A DNA stretch of 64,000 nucleotides from Ziziphus jujuba (Eukaryota > Streptophyta > Magnoliopsida > Rosales > Rhamnaceae), in NCBI RefSeq assembly GCF_031755915.1, contig NC_083384.1, forward strand, positions 19,970,001 through 20,034,000, written 5' to 3'. Under the pieces are notes generated by a model. That model did no database searches, was not told the DNA's origin, and worked only from the letters and a program-made list of their open reading frames with translations. How positions within the stretch are numbered: position 1 is the first letter of the stretch; each line of letters starts with the position of its first letter. The position numbers and the translations under genes were made by a program. Below, one piece after another: positions 12,616 to 23,908 of the stretch.

Positions 12616-12781
12616 TGATAGATTTAGAATAAACAATATTATATGACTAGAATCGAATGAATATATTGTATCGTCAACAGCATATTTATATAAGGTACAA
12701 ATATATAATAATGTTTATCAAATAATATATACAAGATAATTTATAATATTATCATAATTCTAAAGCTAAGGTAGTCTATCA
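12616..12781 (-). repeat. 5' LTR of the outer copia element
   Basis: It starts TGATAGATTTAGAATAAACA and ends AAGGTAGTCTATCA, matching 2714-2918 with several deletions. It is followed by TTTAC, close to the GTTAC at the other end. Confidence 0.8.
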
Positions 12782-13429
12782 TTTACGGCTCATAAACTCA
12801 CAATTTCACATAACAATTATATGAGATTTGATATTTCATTCTTTATTTGACAGATTTTTTTTATTTAGTTCTTTATTTGACAGATTACCTTAAATTAGAA
12901 TTAATACAATTTTACTTTCAAATTATAACGTACTTTATACTTTGGCAGCCTCAAACTATAAACTTTCTCTCGTTACCCATTAGTTATTATTTTTGGATCA
13001 TTGTAGTCTAATCAAATATTTTTTTACTATTGAATGTGATAATATACGAATAAAAAAGAACTCCAAATAAATATCTATGTGAACAGTAAAATTAAGATTA
13101 TACAATTTTATCATTGAATATATAGATTATAAGGCAATTAAATTTGTTTAATCTAATTCTACCATTCTCATAATAATTTTCTCATTGGGATATCATCTTC
13201 AAAAACAATTTATTTTATAATTATTAAAAATATAGTTATTAAATTTTATTTACTTGTTGATTAATTCTTTAAAAACTATGATATATTATTATAAAATAAA
13301 TGCTTTTATATTTTTTTTAGCCATTAATATTACTAGAATCCAAAATCTCAAATATGAAAATGTAGGAAAATAATATGTATATATGGAAATGTGGAATAAT
13401 AAAAATTGGAAAATTAAGAAACGAAATTC
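12782..13429. other. AT-rich spacer between copia elements
   Basis: No coding or structural signal was found here. Confidence 0.5.
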
Positions 13430-13857
13430 AGAACCTATATGCCTTTGATTTGATGATCTACTTGTTGGTCGATCTGTCTGAAGCCTGTGTGATATCATAG
13501 TTTCCTTAAAATGATTTATGCCCCACCGGTGCAAATGAATCTGTGACAATCATCTCCTAGGATACAACAGATGCTACGGCTCAAACACAGCACCATGAAA
13601 CCTTTCTTTTCGAACTTTCAGTACTTGAGTTTATCATCCTCAATGCAACCCAATGTTTTTTCACAAGTTTTCTCTCTAAATTTAGAAACTCAAAGAACGT
13701 GTGTTTCAATGTACCAAAAAACCAATTTTGTCAAAATTTCAATCTTTTCAAAAACTAACACGTTAGGACAATAAAAGGAAAGTCATCAATACTCATTTAC
13801 TTTCTTTAATGCTCATTTATGTCGAAACATTCAAAACCATTAATAAAAAATTTACAA
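13430..13857 (-). repeat. 3' LTR of the third copia relic (left end approximate)
   Basis: Read on the minus strand, the LTR would start TGTAAATTTTTTATTAATGG, directly after a purine tract, and run to about 13430. It has no partner in the window, so its far end is an estimate. Confidence 0.5.
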
Positions 13858-13866
13858 TCTCCCACA
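13858..13866 (-). promoter_or_regulatory. Polypurine tract of the third copia relic
   Basis: The minus strand reads ATGTGGGAGAT before TGTAAATT. This matches the GTGGGAGATTGT polypurine-LTR junction common in plant copia elements. Confidence 0.65.
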
Positions 13867-14399
13867 TAAATGATTTGATGACTAAGGACAATGTAAGATT
13901 CTGGTGGTAAAGTTCTACAGTTGGAGCCTGCATAAGGTAGTTAGATTTTACTCTTTGAACCTTTCCTTGTAAGATTATATTTACTTTACTGACAAATGGC
14001 AGATGCGATATCTTTGAACCATTTTATCGTTTGTGTAAATGGCAACATATTTCACACATGAGTCCTTCCTGGTACATTTCAATTCTCACTGTTGTGTTCA
14101 TGTTGGCCTTGAACAACTTCCCAGTTCTATGAGAGTTTTTAAAGGATTGCACCCTTAACAACTCTCCTTTAAAACGGCAACTCTTCTCTCTCATATAGTT
14201 GATTCATATTTCCAATGTAATCAGTATGTTTATGCATAGATTAGCAAACACATACATATAGGAATCATTAAAAGCATACTCTATGCTTAACCTTCACCTA
14301 TCACTGTTTCATTATAGGAATGGGTAGATGATTAACCCCCCATAATGATCCATACCAGTTTTTACAATTGCATTCTCCCATTGAACCTATATCTTAGGA

Positions 14400-17300
14400 T
14401 TTTCAGTAAACTAGGTTGGGTTTCCATCATATCGACTTCCTATACGGCCTTCAATCCCATTCCCTTTTATGATTTCTCAACTAAATCTCTATTTAGCCCT
14501 TTGGTTAGCAGATCTGTAATGTTATCTTTCGACTTACATAGTTTATTAGATAACTCTAGTTGAGATTAACTGCCTAATAGAATTGTGTCTATGATGAATA
14601 TATCTAGAATTTCCATTATACATAATATTATGTGCCCTGTCAATTTCAAATTGACTATCACAATGTATACTTATTGCTAGCATAGGTTTAGGCCACCTTG
14701 GAATGTCTTTTAAAAAAGGCATAGCCATTCAGCCTCTTCATCACATTTATCAAATATAATGAACTCAGATTCCATTATGGATCTAGCTATAACATTTTGT
14801 TTTGAGGATTTCCACATTACAGCTACACCTGCTAATGTGAACACATAGCCACTAGTGAACTTTGAATTTTTGATATCTGATATCCAATTTGCATCACTGT
14901 ATCCTTCTAATACAGAGGATATCTTGTATAATGCAGTCCGTAATCATCAGTATATCGTAAGTACCTTAGTACTCTTACGGTTCATTTCTAATGATCTTCA
15001 TTTGAATTACTCATGTATCTACTCACTCTACTTATGACATAGTCTATGTCTGATCTTGTACAATTTATCAGATACATCAGACTTCCAATCACCCTTACAT
15101 AATCCACTTGAAATACACTATCTTCTTTATTCTTGGAAAAGTGTAAACTTACATATATGGATGTTATGGCTATACTAGTATCTTTACTAAACTTAGCCAG
15201 TATTTTATTTACATAATGTGTTTGACTAAGAATGATTACATTCGAAGTCCTAGTGACTTTCATTCCTAAAATCACATAGGTAAGCGCTATATTTTTCATG
15301 TCAAATTTGGACTTTAACATAGCTTTTGTAGTTCGGACCATTATATCGTCACTACCTACAATAAGTATGTCACCTACATACAAACAAAAAAATGACATAT
15401 CAATTTTCTATATTTTTTACATAGATACATTTATGGCACCCATTTATTTTAAACTCATCATTTAGCATGGCACTATTAAATTTTTTATACCACTGTTTTG
15501 GAACTTATTTCAGTCCATACAAAGATTTCACCAATCTATAGACTTTCTTTTTTTGTCCTAGTGTAGAGAAACCCTCAGGTTGCTCCATATAGATCTCTTT
15601 ATCAAGATATCCATTAAGAAAGATTGTTTTAACATTCATTTGATGTACTTCAAGATCCCCAATGCAGCGATCGCCAATACCATTCTTATGAAATTTATTC
15701 TCATTACTAAAGAAAATGTATCAAAATAATCAAGGTCTTCTTGTTGCTTATATCTCTTAATTACAAGTATTACCATGTATTTATCTATTGATCCATCTAC
15801 TTTCATTCTCCTTTTAAAGATCCATTCGTAAACCAACAGTCTACAACCTGGAGGAAGATCTACTAACTCCTAGACCTGATTTTGCAAGATGGAATCAATT
15901 TCACTTTTTATGGCATCTTTCCATAAATTTCCTTTAGGAGAGTTTACAGCTTCTTAGAAGCTCTGAGACTCACTTTCTAGCATGTAAGTAAGAAAATCTG
16001 AATCGAAGGAATTTTCAATTCTTACTCTCTTGCTTCGTCTCAGATCAACCTAAATCCCAATTTTTAGTCTCCTATTCTTGATCACTATCATGATTATCTT
16101 CATTGATAGCATCATATAGTTGTTTAGATGAACTCAATCCTTCTTCAACCTTATATGGAAAAATGTGCTCGAAAAATGATGTATTTCTCAATTCCATTAT
16201 CATGTTCTTATATATATCAGGAATTTCATACCTATACACAAGAAATCAATATGCATTGCTATTTTATGCATATCGTATGAAGATGCAACAACTGCTTTTA
16301 GATCTGTCTTCACTTTCTTAGGAGTAAGTACCACTACTTTGGCTAGACACCCCCACACTCGTAAGTATTGATATGGATGTTGTCTTCCTTTCCAAAGCTC
16401 ATAAGGCATCTTCACCTTATCTTTCTAGGGCACCTTATTTAAAAGGTAATTCACTGATAAAATGGCTTCCTCCCATAAGTTTTGAGATAATCTAGAACTT
16501 ATCAGCATTGCATTCATCATTTCCTTTAAGGTATGATTTTTCCATTCAGTCATACCGTTTGACTGTGATGAATATGGTGTAGTAACTTCACGTCTAATAT
16601 CATGTTAAGCACAATACTCACCAAATGGAGTTGCGTACTCGCCATCACGATCACTTCTTATTACTTTAACCTTTCTATTGAGTTGATTTTCAACTTTAGT
16701 TTTATAGAGAATAAACTTCTTTATTGCCTCATCCTTACTCTTAAGCAAGTATATATAGCAATATTTCATGCTATCATTGATAAAGATGATAAAATATTTG
16801 GTACCACCTCTAGTTGGTGCAAATTTCAAGTCACATATATCACTATGAATTAAATCCAAAGGTTTGGTATTCCTCTCAATCGTTTGATATGATAACCCTG
16901 TAGTTTTTGCCTCTACACAAGTTTCACACTTATGTTTGAAATCAATTTCAAATATGGGAATATGATTCAAGTTAATTAATCTTTGCAGAGATTTATAATT
17001 AACATGACCTAGTCTACCATGTCACAAATTGGAAGACTCAAGCAAGTAAGCAGGAGAAGTACTAGCTTTATTTATTTCATTTAGCTTTACAGTCATTACA
17101 TTCAGTTTAAATAAACCATTGACTAAATAGCCTTTTCCCATAAATATTTCACACTTGGACAAAACAATTTTATCTAACTCGAATACCATGCGAAAACCAT
17201 GCTTACTCAAAAGCGATCCAGACACCAGATTTTTAAGAATATATAGAACATACAGCATATTGTTCAGAGTCAGCTCCTTTCCAAAGGTCATCTTCAGGAC

Positions 17301-17640
17301 TACCTTGCCATCTCCTTAGATTTCTAACGTGCCAAAATTTTCCATGAACAACTTCTCACCATTTTTACTTGGTTTGAAGGAAGTAAACAATTTCTTGTTT
17401 GAATACACGTGGCAGGCTGCACATATATCAATCCACCACTCTTTAGGATTGATCCCACCAAATTCACTTCAAAGAAAACAGCATTGAGATCGATATCATT
17501 AATCTCTTGTGTGATTTTCTCCACCATTTGTGCCTCTTTGTTCTTCTTCCTTTTTAGTAGCCTATAGTTTGCCACTCTGTGAACCACCTTGTCATAATTA
17601 AAGCATTTGCCTTGGACAATGCATTTTAGGAGTTTTGATA
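14400..17640 (-). pseudogene. Third copia relic: gag-pol remnants
   Basis: From high to low coordinates: a degenerate zinc knuckle 'CFNYDKVVHRVANY' (two cysteines changed to tyrosine) at about 17.6 kb; protease-downstream sequence 'LVSGSLLSKHGFRMVFELDK' (17.0-17.29 kb); an integrase core with 'LIHSDICDLKFAP' and 'VIRSDRDGEYATPFGEYCA' (16.6-16.97 kb); an integrase tail 'YELWKGRQHPYQYLRVWGCL' (16.2-16.4 kb); RT 'WIFKRRMKVDGSIDKY' (15.6-15.84 kb); RT with 'YVGDILIVGSDD' in place of the YVDD box (14988-15398); and RNase H 'IHCDSQFEIDRAHNIMYNG' (14.5-14.73 kb). Stops and frameshifts separate all blocks, and the mutated YVDD box alone would disable it. Confidence 0.85.
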
Positions 17641-18249
17641 CGTATGTTCTTGTAAAATTGTAACTTTACTTTCCTTGCTTAAATTTTAAAATTTAGTAGT
17701 CTTCTATGTATGTATATATGTAACATTAACATTGTCATGTAGGAATGTTAGAAATATGACAATATTTAGTGTAAAGCTTTTGTAAACCTATGGTAAATAA
17801 TAGAAGCCATGAAATGTGTTTTGTCTAGCTTAGTATTCATTTTGTAAAAATGTAAACTAAGAATGATTTTAATGATTACTTCATAAAGAAGAAAGCTTGA
17901 GGAGCTTAAGGTAGTTGAACTATATGTCACCTTCTTAAGCATGAGATATCAAGACAAAATTAAAATTTGTAAAACCAAGCACGACTAAACAAACCTATAT
18001 TTGAGCTTATTGATCTTCATTTATTGCCCTAACCTCTATTAATTTATGATAACATGACTAAACAGTAAAATTTTCGTTCTTTATTCCTATCCAAATTTTT
18101 TTATCATGGCAACTTTGCATACTAATGGGAATTTTCATTGTTAGCTTTACAATTTAATCAAGGAATAGGTCCTTCAAAACATTAACTTATAGAATTTGAA
18201 AATAGAATTAATGAACTTTTGAACCATGCTCTACCTTTCATCTTTGTAA
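17641..18249. other. Unassigned AT-rich stretch
   Basis: It lies between the copia relic and the LINE relic. The missing copia gag and 5' LTR would be expected here, but no repeat of the LTR at 13.4-13.86 kb and no gag-like frame is visible. Confidence 0.4.
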
Positions 18250-18909
18250 TCAGAAAGAATAGAGACTAGTCACCCAATTATCCTTCCAAATAGAAATACT
18301 TCTCACATCCCCCATCCTCCATTGCAGATGTGCTTTAAATTTCCTTACCCTCCAAAATACTTTTCTAGTAGAAAGAGCTCCTACCGATTGGTTTTGCCTC
18401 TATAGAGGTTGAAGCTGGAAAATAAAACCTTTTAATACTTATGCACGTAATGCATTCAAATTTTGCTCCAATCTACAAACTTGTTTAGCAAGTAAGACAA
18501 GGTTAAAAATAATAAGATCCCTAAAACCCATCCCCACTATCCTTCATTCATCTTGGACCTATTTAATATATCTTTCCTCACATGAGCTATACTTATACCA
18601 TCACTTCTTATCCTCCAAAACCATTTCATGCAAGCCATAATATCCTTACACAACCTATTTGGCAGCTTGATGGTGGACATAATGTAGCATGGCATAGCTT
18701 ATGCCATTGATTTTATCAGAGTTTCTTTCCTAATAGTATTCAAGAAACAATTCTACCAATTCGCTATCTTCGCTTTAATATGATCCAAAATGCCATTCAA
18801 AACTTATTTCTTTTATCTTTCCCATTTCTTTAACGATCCCAAAATATTTTCCTCCTTTATTTTATATAAGACAATTAAGCACTCTACTTACTTGGTCACA
18901 AGTCTCAGC

Positions 18910-19281
18910 TTAAGGATTCCTATTAAAAACAAAACCTGACTTTTGAAGATTCATCTCGTAGCCTAATACTTCAAAGTATCTTGAAATACACTTCAACAAA
19001 TATGAACATTCATCATAGTTTGTTTGGATAAAGAAAATATTATCATCTGCAAAAATTAAGTGGGATATCATCTTACATAGTCTAGCTAATTTTATTCCTT
19101 TTAACTTATTTTCTTGAACACTTTTTAGAACCATCTTTGATAAAGAATCAGTCACAAGAGTAAATACATCATGATAAAGAGAATCTCTTTGTCTTATTCC
19201 AATAGAAAATTTATAAATATCTTGTGGTTTTCCATTAACAAACACATTATAAGTCATGATTGTAACACATCCCATTATCAT
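18910..19281 (-). pseudogene. LINE reverse transcriptase fragment
   Basis: A 123-codon open piece with the FADD catalytic box. The first glycine and proline of the RQGDP motif are changed ('RQRDS'), so it is not functional. Confidence 0.8.
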
Positions 19282-20923
19282 TCGAATCCAAGCTTAAACC
19301 CTAGTCTTTTAAAAGTCACCGCCAAATAACCCTACTCAACTCAATCATAAGCCTTGTTCATGTCAATCTTTGAAGCTGCCTTCCATTTGCTCTTTGTCCT
19401 TTAATTCTTCAATAATGAAATGCTTCATAAGTGATAACCACATTATCTTGAATCAACCTATCCCTCATAAAAGCACTTTGATTTTCCATGACAAGCCTAT
19501 GGAAAAAATGTTTGAACCTATAAACCAAAACTTTTGATAAATAAAATTGTAAACAAAATTACATAAACTTATAAGCCTCAACTGCCCAACTTTTTTTGGT
19601 TTTAGAACTTTTAGAATAAGAGCGATAAAAGTTCAATTAATATTTCCAAGAAGAATTTTATCCTCCATGAAAATCTGAACAACTGGTTGATTTCCTCAAC
19701 AAGAATATTCTAGCTTGATTTATAAAACATACGTCGAAAACCAACTAACCTCAAGGGTATTTGTAACTCCTAAAGAAACGACAACCTCTTTTACTTTTTC
19801 ATGAGTTATAAGACAAGTAAGCAATCATTTATTTTCTAGTTTACAAGAGGATTTATATCAATTAAGACATCATCAAACTCACTTACACCATTAGTCATGA
19901 ACAAATGTGTAAAATGATCATTCACAACATTCATCACATCTTTCTCTACATAAGTCCATCCACCTATCGGTGGCCTTAGCTTTGTAATTTTGTTTTGCAT
20001 TCTTTGATGTAATGTACAAATGTCAAAGAATCTTGTATTTTGATTCTCCTAATTTAGCCATTGCATTCTTGATCTTTACTCCCTGTAAATTTCCTCTTGC
20101 TTCAATAGCTTTTCTAACTCCTCTGTCAACTCCTTACTTTTTGAAATGTCTTTTTGGGAAACTACATTTTGTTCAATTCGAATGGTTTCATCTTTTAGCT
20201 TTTACATCAACCCCCACAGATTTCTTCTAAGATCATGGCTTCAAACAATCGGTGTCTTCATAACAGCCTCTAACTTTCTAATCAGATTTCAACCATTAAG
20301 AAGCTCGCCATACCTTTGAAACTTCTTCATTGAAGTCCTGTTCAAGCATTTATTTCTCCTCAAAATGAAAAGCTTTTTCGTTTATTGTGGACCACATCCA
20401 CATGCAAGACTAGTGGGAAGTGATTAAAACCTAATGTGAACGACACTTCTACTTTCTCATTAGAAAATTTTGTTATTAAATCATCAAAGATAAGAAACCA
20501 ATTCATTGTTCCGATAAGCGATAGGGATGATCTCTTTAATTGCACCACGTAAAATTACATCCTCTATTTCTTATAATAATAAACTCATAATCATCATTAA
20601 ATTTCGTAAGTGAAAAGTTATCTTCTTTGGTCCCCTAATAAAATCCTTTCAACTAAATCTTTGCAACCTTAAATGTAGGTGAACCTTATATCCTTTCCTC
20701 CTACACTACAAAGCATATCGTACGTATATCTTGATTTCTTAATCATTTGCAAAGTTGTCTCACTCTTTTATAATAACCATAAACCCACTTGATCTAAAAA
20801 ATCATACTAAACTTTTTAATATCCTTTCCTTGAGCCTTCATCTCACTCCAAACCACCATCCAAAGTTTTTAAAAACACACAATTCTTTTAGGCTTTGGAT
20901 TGTCAGAAACCCCCAACCCCTAA

Positions 20924-21066
20924 TTGTTCTAGTATAATATACTCATTGAGATGGTTGGGGCTGATTATGCGTAGCCACCTCACCCTTTGTGTTCTTGTTC
21001 TAGTATAATATACTCATTGACATGGTTGGGGCTGATTATGCGTAGCCACCTCACCCTTTGTGTTCT
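20924..21066. repeat. 71-bp near-perfect tandem duplication
   Basis: Two adjacent copies (20924-20994 and 20995-21065) of a unit that includes 'ctgattatgcgtagccacct'. I see one internal mismatch (attgag/attgac) plus a boundary base. It lies at the presumed 5' side of the LINE relic and is far younger than its surroundings. Confidence 0.9.
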
Positions 21067-21290
21067 TAAAAGATCCTGCCTCCACATAAACTTTCGATTG
21101 ATTCATCTCCACTACTTCAAAACTTGTAACTTTTTTGTTATGAGCATCTTTAAAAGGTGAGTGCCTAGCATAGGTTATTGCTATCCAATACAATCTTCAT
21201 ACTTTTATCACTAGTTCCCACACCCCCTTTCTTCTTCTCATAAATCAATTTTGATAGCTCTTAACCCCTTTCCATACTCCTCTATGTGTA

Positions 21291-23592
21291 ATGTCCTAAT
21301 CCTAATAAAAAATAATAAATAAATAAATAAATACTATGACATTATATTTAGTATAGCAAATGACTAATATAGACAAATCCAGTTTAGTAAATTTATATTA
21401 ATGTTATTCTAATCTAGATAGATATACATATGAATGAATATAAAAATAAAAATAATAATAAAAAGATTTTTATATTGTATTCTTGCATTGAATTGCATGC
21501 TTTTTTTTATTTTTGACAAATAAAAAAAGATTTTTTTCAATAAAGTTAGCGATACCCTTACAATCACAAATGGTTAACTCATCCATGTCAATTGGTTATC
21601 TTTGTATTTTTATCTTTTATAATCTTAGAAGTATGATTTACTTGAAGCTCTATTCTCTGGATTCGAGTCCAATTATGTTACCAGCTCATCTATTTGCACC
21701 TAGATGAATTACATTCAATTTTTTTTTTTTTTTTCTTCCGCGTGCTGTATTAGTACAACAACAATGTATCCAAAAATTCTCATCAAATTTCTAGCAACAT
21801 TAGCTTCTGAATTGAAAATTTTAAGAAAAAAGACATTAATGAGGTGTCGGAAGGCTGGTTGAAAGACATCTGTAACGGTGCGATGTTTCTTTTATTCAAT
21901 TTTGGAGTTTTGAGGGATGAACGTGTTGCCATGGCAACTGAATAAGATGCATGCTATTTAAAGCCAGTCAAAATGTCGGATCGGCACCGTCTGACTTTTG
22001 GCTACAAACAACGCATATTGGCATGGAAATATCAAACCCTTTATTCTATGTTGGTTCCCATAATGACTTTCTCCACTTAATGCCAAACAACCATTATATT
22101 GCATTTAGTATATACTATATTAAAAATAAATAAATAAAGACCATTATATTGCAATTGGCGGTTAAATGTTTTTTTTTTTAACTACAAAATATAAAATCCA
22201 GACTTTTCATATGCTAATTTTGTGGTAGTTAGTATATTTTCTGTTTTATAAGTGTTTTATATATTTTTTCAAAAAAAAAATGTGTTTTATATATTCAATT
22301 AGTCTCTCATGAGTACATGTTTTATAATTTTTTTATGAACTTACTTATCAGTTTTAAATCTTTGTAATAGCTGAGATTTAATATTTTATTAGATTTATAT
22401 AAAATTCTAAGAGCAGAATCTTATAAGAATTTGTATAAATTCAAGTGCATCTTAAATATTAATTTTTAAAGAGATTCAAAAACTAATAATGTCCTAATGA
22501 GAGATTAAATATTTACATATATATATATATATATATATGATGAATAAAAGGGCAAGGTTTGTTTTCATTATTTTTCATCAAGTTCCTTTTGATTTTTCAA
22601 ATGTCAATTATACATTTTTTAAGATGTAAAATTAAAGGGTGTGAATGTAATAACAACAGGGAAGTTGTATGATATTTTCGCAATCAAATAAAATGTTAGA
22701 GAAACCAAATGATATAGCACAAATTATAAAAATTGAATTCTGTTAAACACAAATTATAAAAATTGAATTATGTTAGAATTTGAAATTAAAAAAAAAATTA
22801 TAAACCTCAAAATACGTTAAAAAAATGAAGTAATATAGATTAAATATAGGCAGTTAATATTTTTGGTAAAGACAACATAGAACAACAGTATATTCCCAAA
22901 TAGAGACAAATTAAAAGCATGAAATCTAGGGATCGTAGGAATTTTGTTAAAGAAAAAGTTAACTAGAAAGTGAGCGACTCATAGACAATTTAGGGATAGA
23001 AATTTGTTACAAAAATCTAGAAAAAGGTTAATGAAACAATCTAGGGAAAGAAATTTGTTCAAATAAAATAAAGGAAAACAAAAAAAAAAAAAACAAAACA
23101 AAACAAAAGCAAAAACAAAAACAAAAAAACAGAGAGGAGAGAGAGAACGGTTACCTACCTTTCTCTTTAACTTTTCTGTTGAAAAAAATAATAATAAAAT
23201 GAAAGAAAGAAGTACCGTTTGAAGGCGAAGAACCGGGGAAGGACTGGTAGAGAAATTTCATGAAGGTTAGGTTAGCTCAAGTTTAAACCAAAAAAACAGC
23301 TAGCAAGTTTCAACAAAATGACGTAGAAAATATTTACCATAAAAAATCAAAGCCGGAAAAAATGTTCAACACAAGAAGAAGAGAAAGTGACAGGCTTTAC
23401 CTAAAGAAGAAGAAAAAAAAGTAAAATAAATATATGAGACAAAAAAAAAATTTTAAAAAAAAAAAGGCAAGAGCAAAAGAAACAAAAATAGAGAACCAAA
23501 AGGGAGTATTTGTTTGGAACACCAAGTTGGATTGGTGTTTGGTGGAAAAGAAAAGGAAAAACAAAAGGATTAGAAAATTAATATTGGAGTCG
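21291..23592. other. AT-rich intergenic region upstream of the WAT1-like gene
   Basis: No genes were found. It includes an (AT)n tract near 22517-22538, a short tandem duplication of 'acaaattataaaaattgaat' (about 22720-22770), and a purine-rich stretch with poly-A (23.05-23.58 kb) that is probably promoter and leader of the next gene. An in-frame ATG at 23434 would add a lysine-rich extension; see the next entry. Confidence 0.5.
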
Positions 23593-23877
23593 ATGAAGTG
23601 GGAGGTGATAGAAGATGTGGCAATGATAGGAGGGTTGGTAGGGGTGCAATTTGTGTATGCTGGGAATTCATTGTTGTTAAGTTATCTAATGTCTCTTGGT
23701 CTAAGTCCCTTCACCATTGTCATCTTCTCTACTTTTGCCACATTCCTCATCCTATCTCCGGTCGCCGTCTATTTCGAAAGGTTCAATTCCTCTCTTTCTC
23801 TCTGCACATGTTTATTATCCGTATTAAGTCGTTTCTGGACTTTAATTTTTGTCCACCATGCTCCATAAGAGAAATCC

Positions 23878-23908
<31 letters not shown>

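Larger units (their letters stand above)
2714..12781 (-). mobile_element. Outer Ty1/copia retrotransposon, old and interrupted
   Basis: The element lies on the minus strand between two short related repeats (2714-2918 and 12616-12781), both of the form TGATAG...CTATCA. Reading from high to low coordinates, gag and protease remnants (12.6-11.3 kb), an integrase tail (about 10.4 kb) and reverse transcriptase/RNase H remnants (4.1-2.9 kb) follow in the usual copia order GAG-PR-INT-RT-RH. A younger copia element (4308-9763) is inserted inside it. Without that insert the element is about 4.6 kb. The flanks GTTAC (2709-2713) and TTTAC (12782-12786) look like a decayed 5-bp target duplication. Frames are full of stops and shifts, so it cannot move by itself. 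Confidence 0.85.
13430..17640 (-). mobile_element. Third Ty1/copia relic, 5'-truncated
   Basis: A minus-strand copia element with a 3' LTR (about 13430-13857), a polypurine tract at about 13858-13866, and RNase H (14.4-15.0 kb), RT (15.0-15.85 kb), integrase (16.2-16.97 kb) and protease/zinc-knuckle (17.0-17.64 kb) remnants. Its proteins resemble a different copia family from the two elements to the left. No copy of its LTR and no further gag is seen above 17.64 kb, so the 5' portion appears deleted. The right boundary given is where readable coding sequence stops. Confidence 0.8.
18250..21290 (-). mobile_element. LINE (non-LTR) retrotransposon relic
   Basis: A minus-strand plant LINE. The RT palm is clearest at 18910-19281, with 'VNGKPQDIYKFSIGIRQRDS' (family VNGxPxxxxxPSRGLRQGDP) and 'ISHLIFADDNIFF', holding the conserved FADD catalytic box, then 'LNLQKSGFVFNRN'-like sequence. 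The endonuclease region is seen at 20360-20548 ('LITKFSNEKVEVSFTLGFNHFPL', family form with SDHxPL). 18.3-18.9 kb probably holds the C-terminal RT-linked zinc-finger region and 20.6-21.3 kb the 5' end. Frames are broken throughout. Ends are approximate, and no poly-A tail or target duplication was found. Confidence 0.75.

Noticed and set aside
23434..23592. In-frame N-terminal extension of the WAT1-like protein
   Set aside because: The extra 53 residues are lysine-rich and unlike family N-termini, and the region reads like a purine-rich leader. The start at 23593 matches the family.
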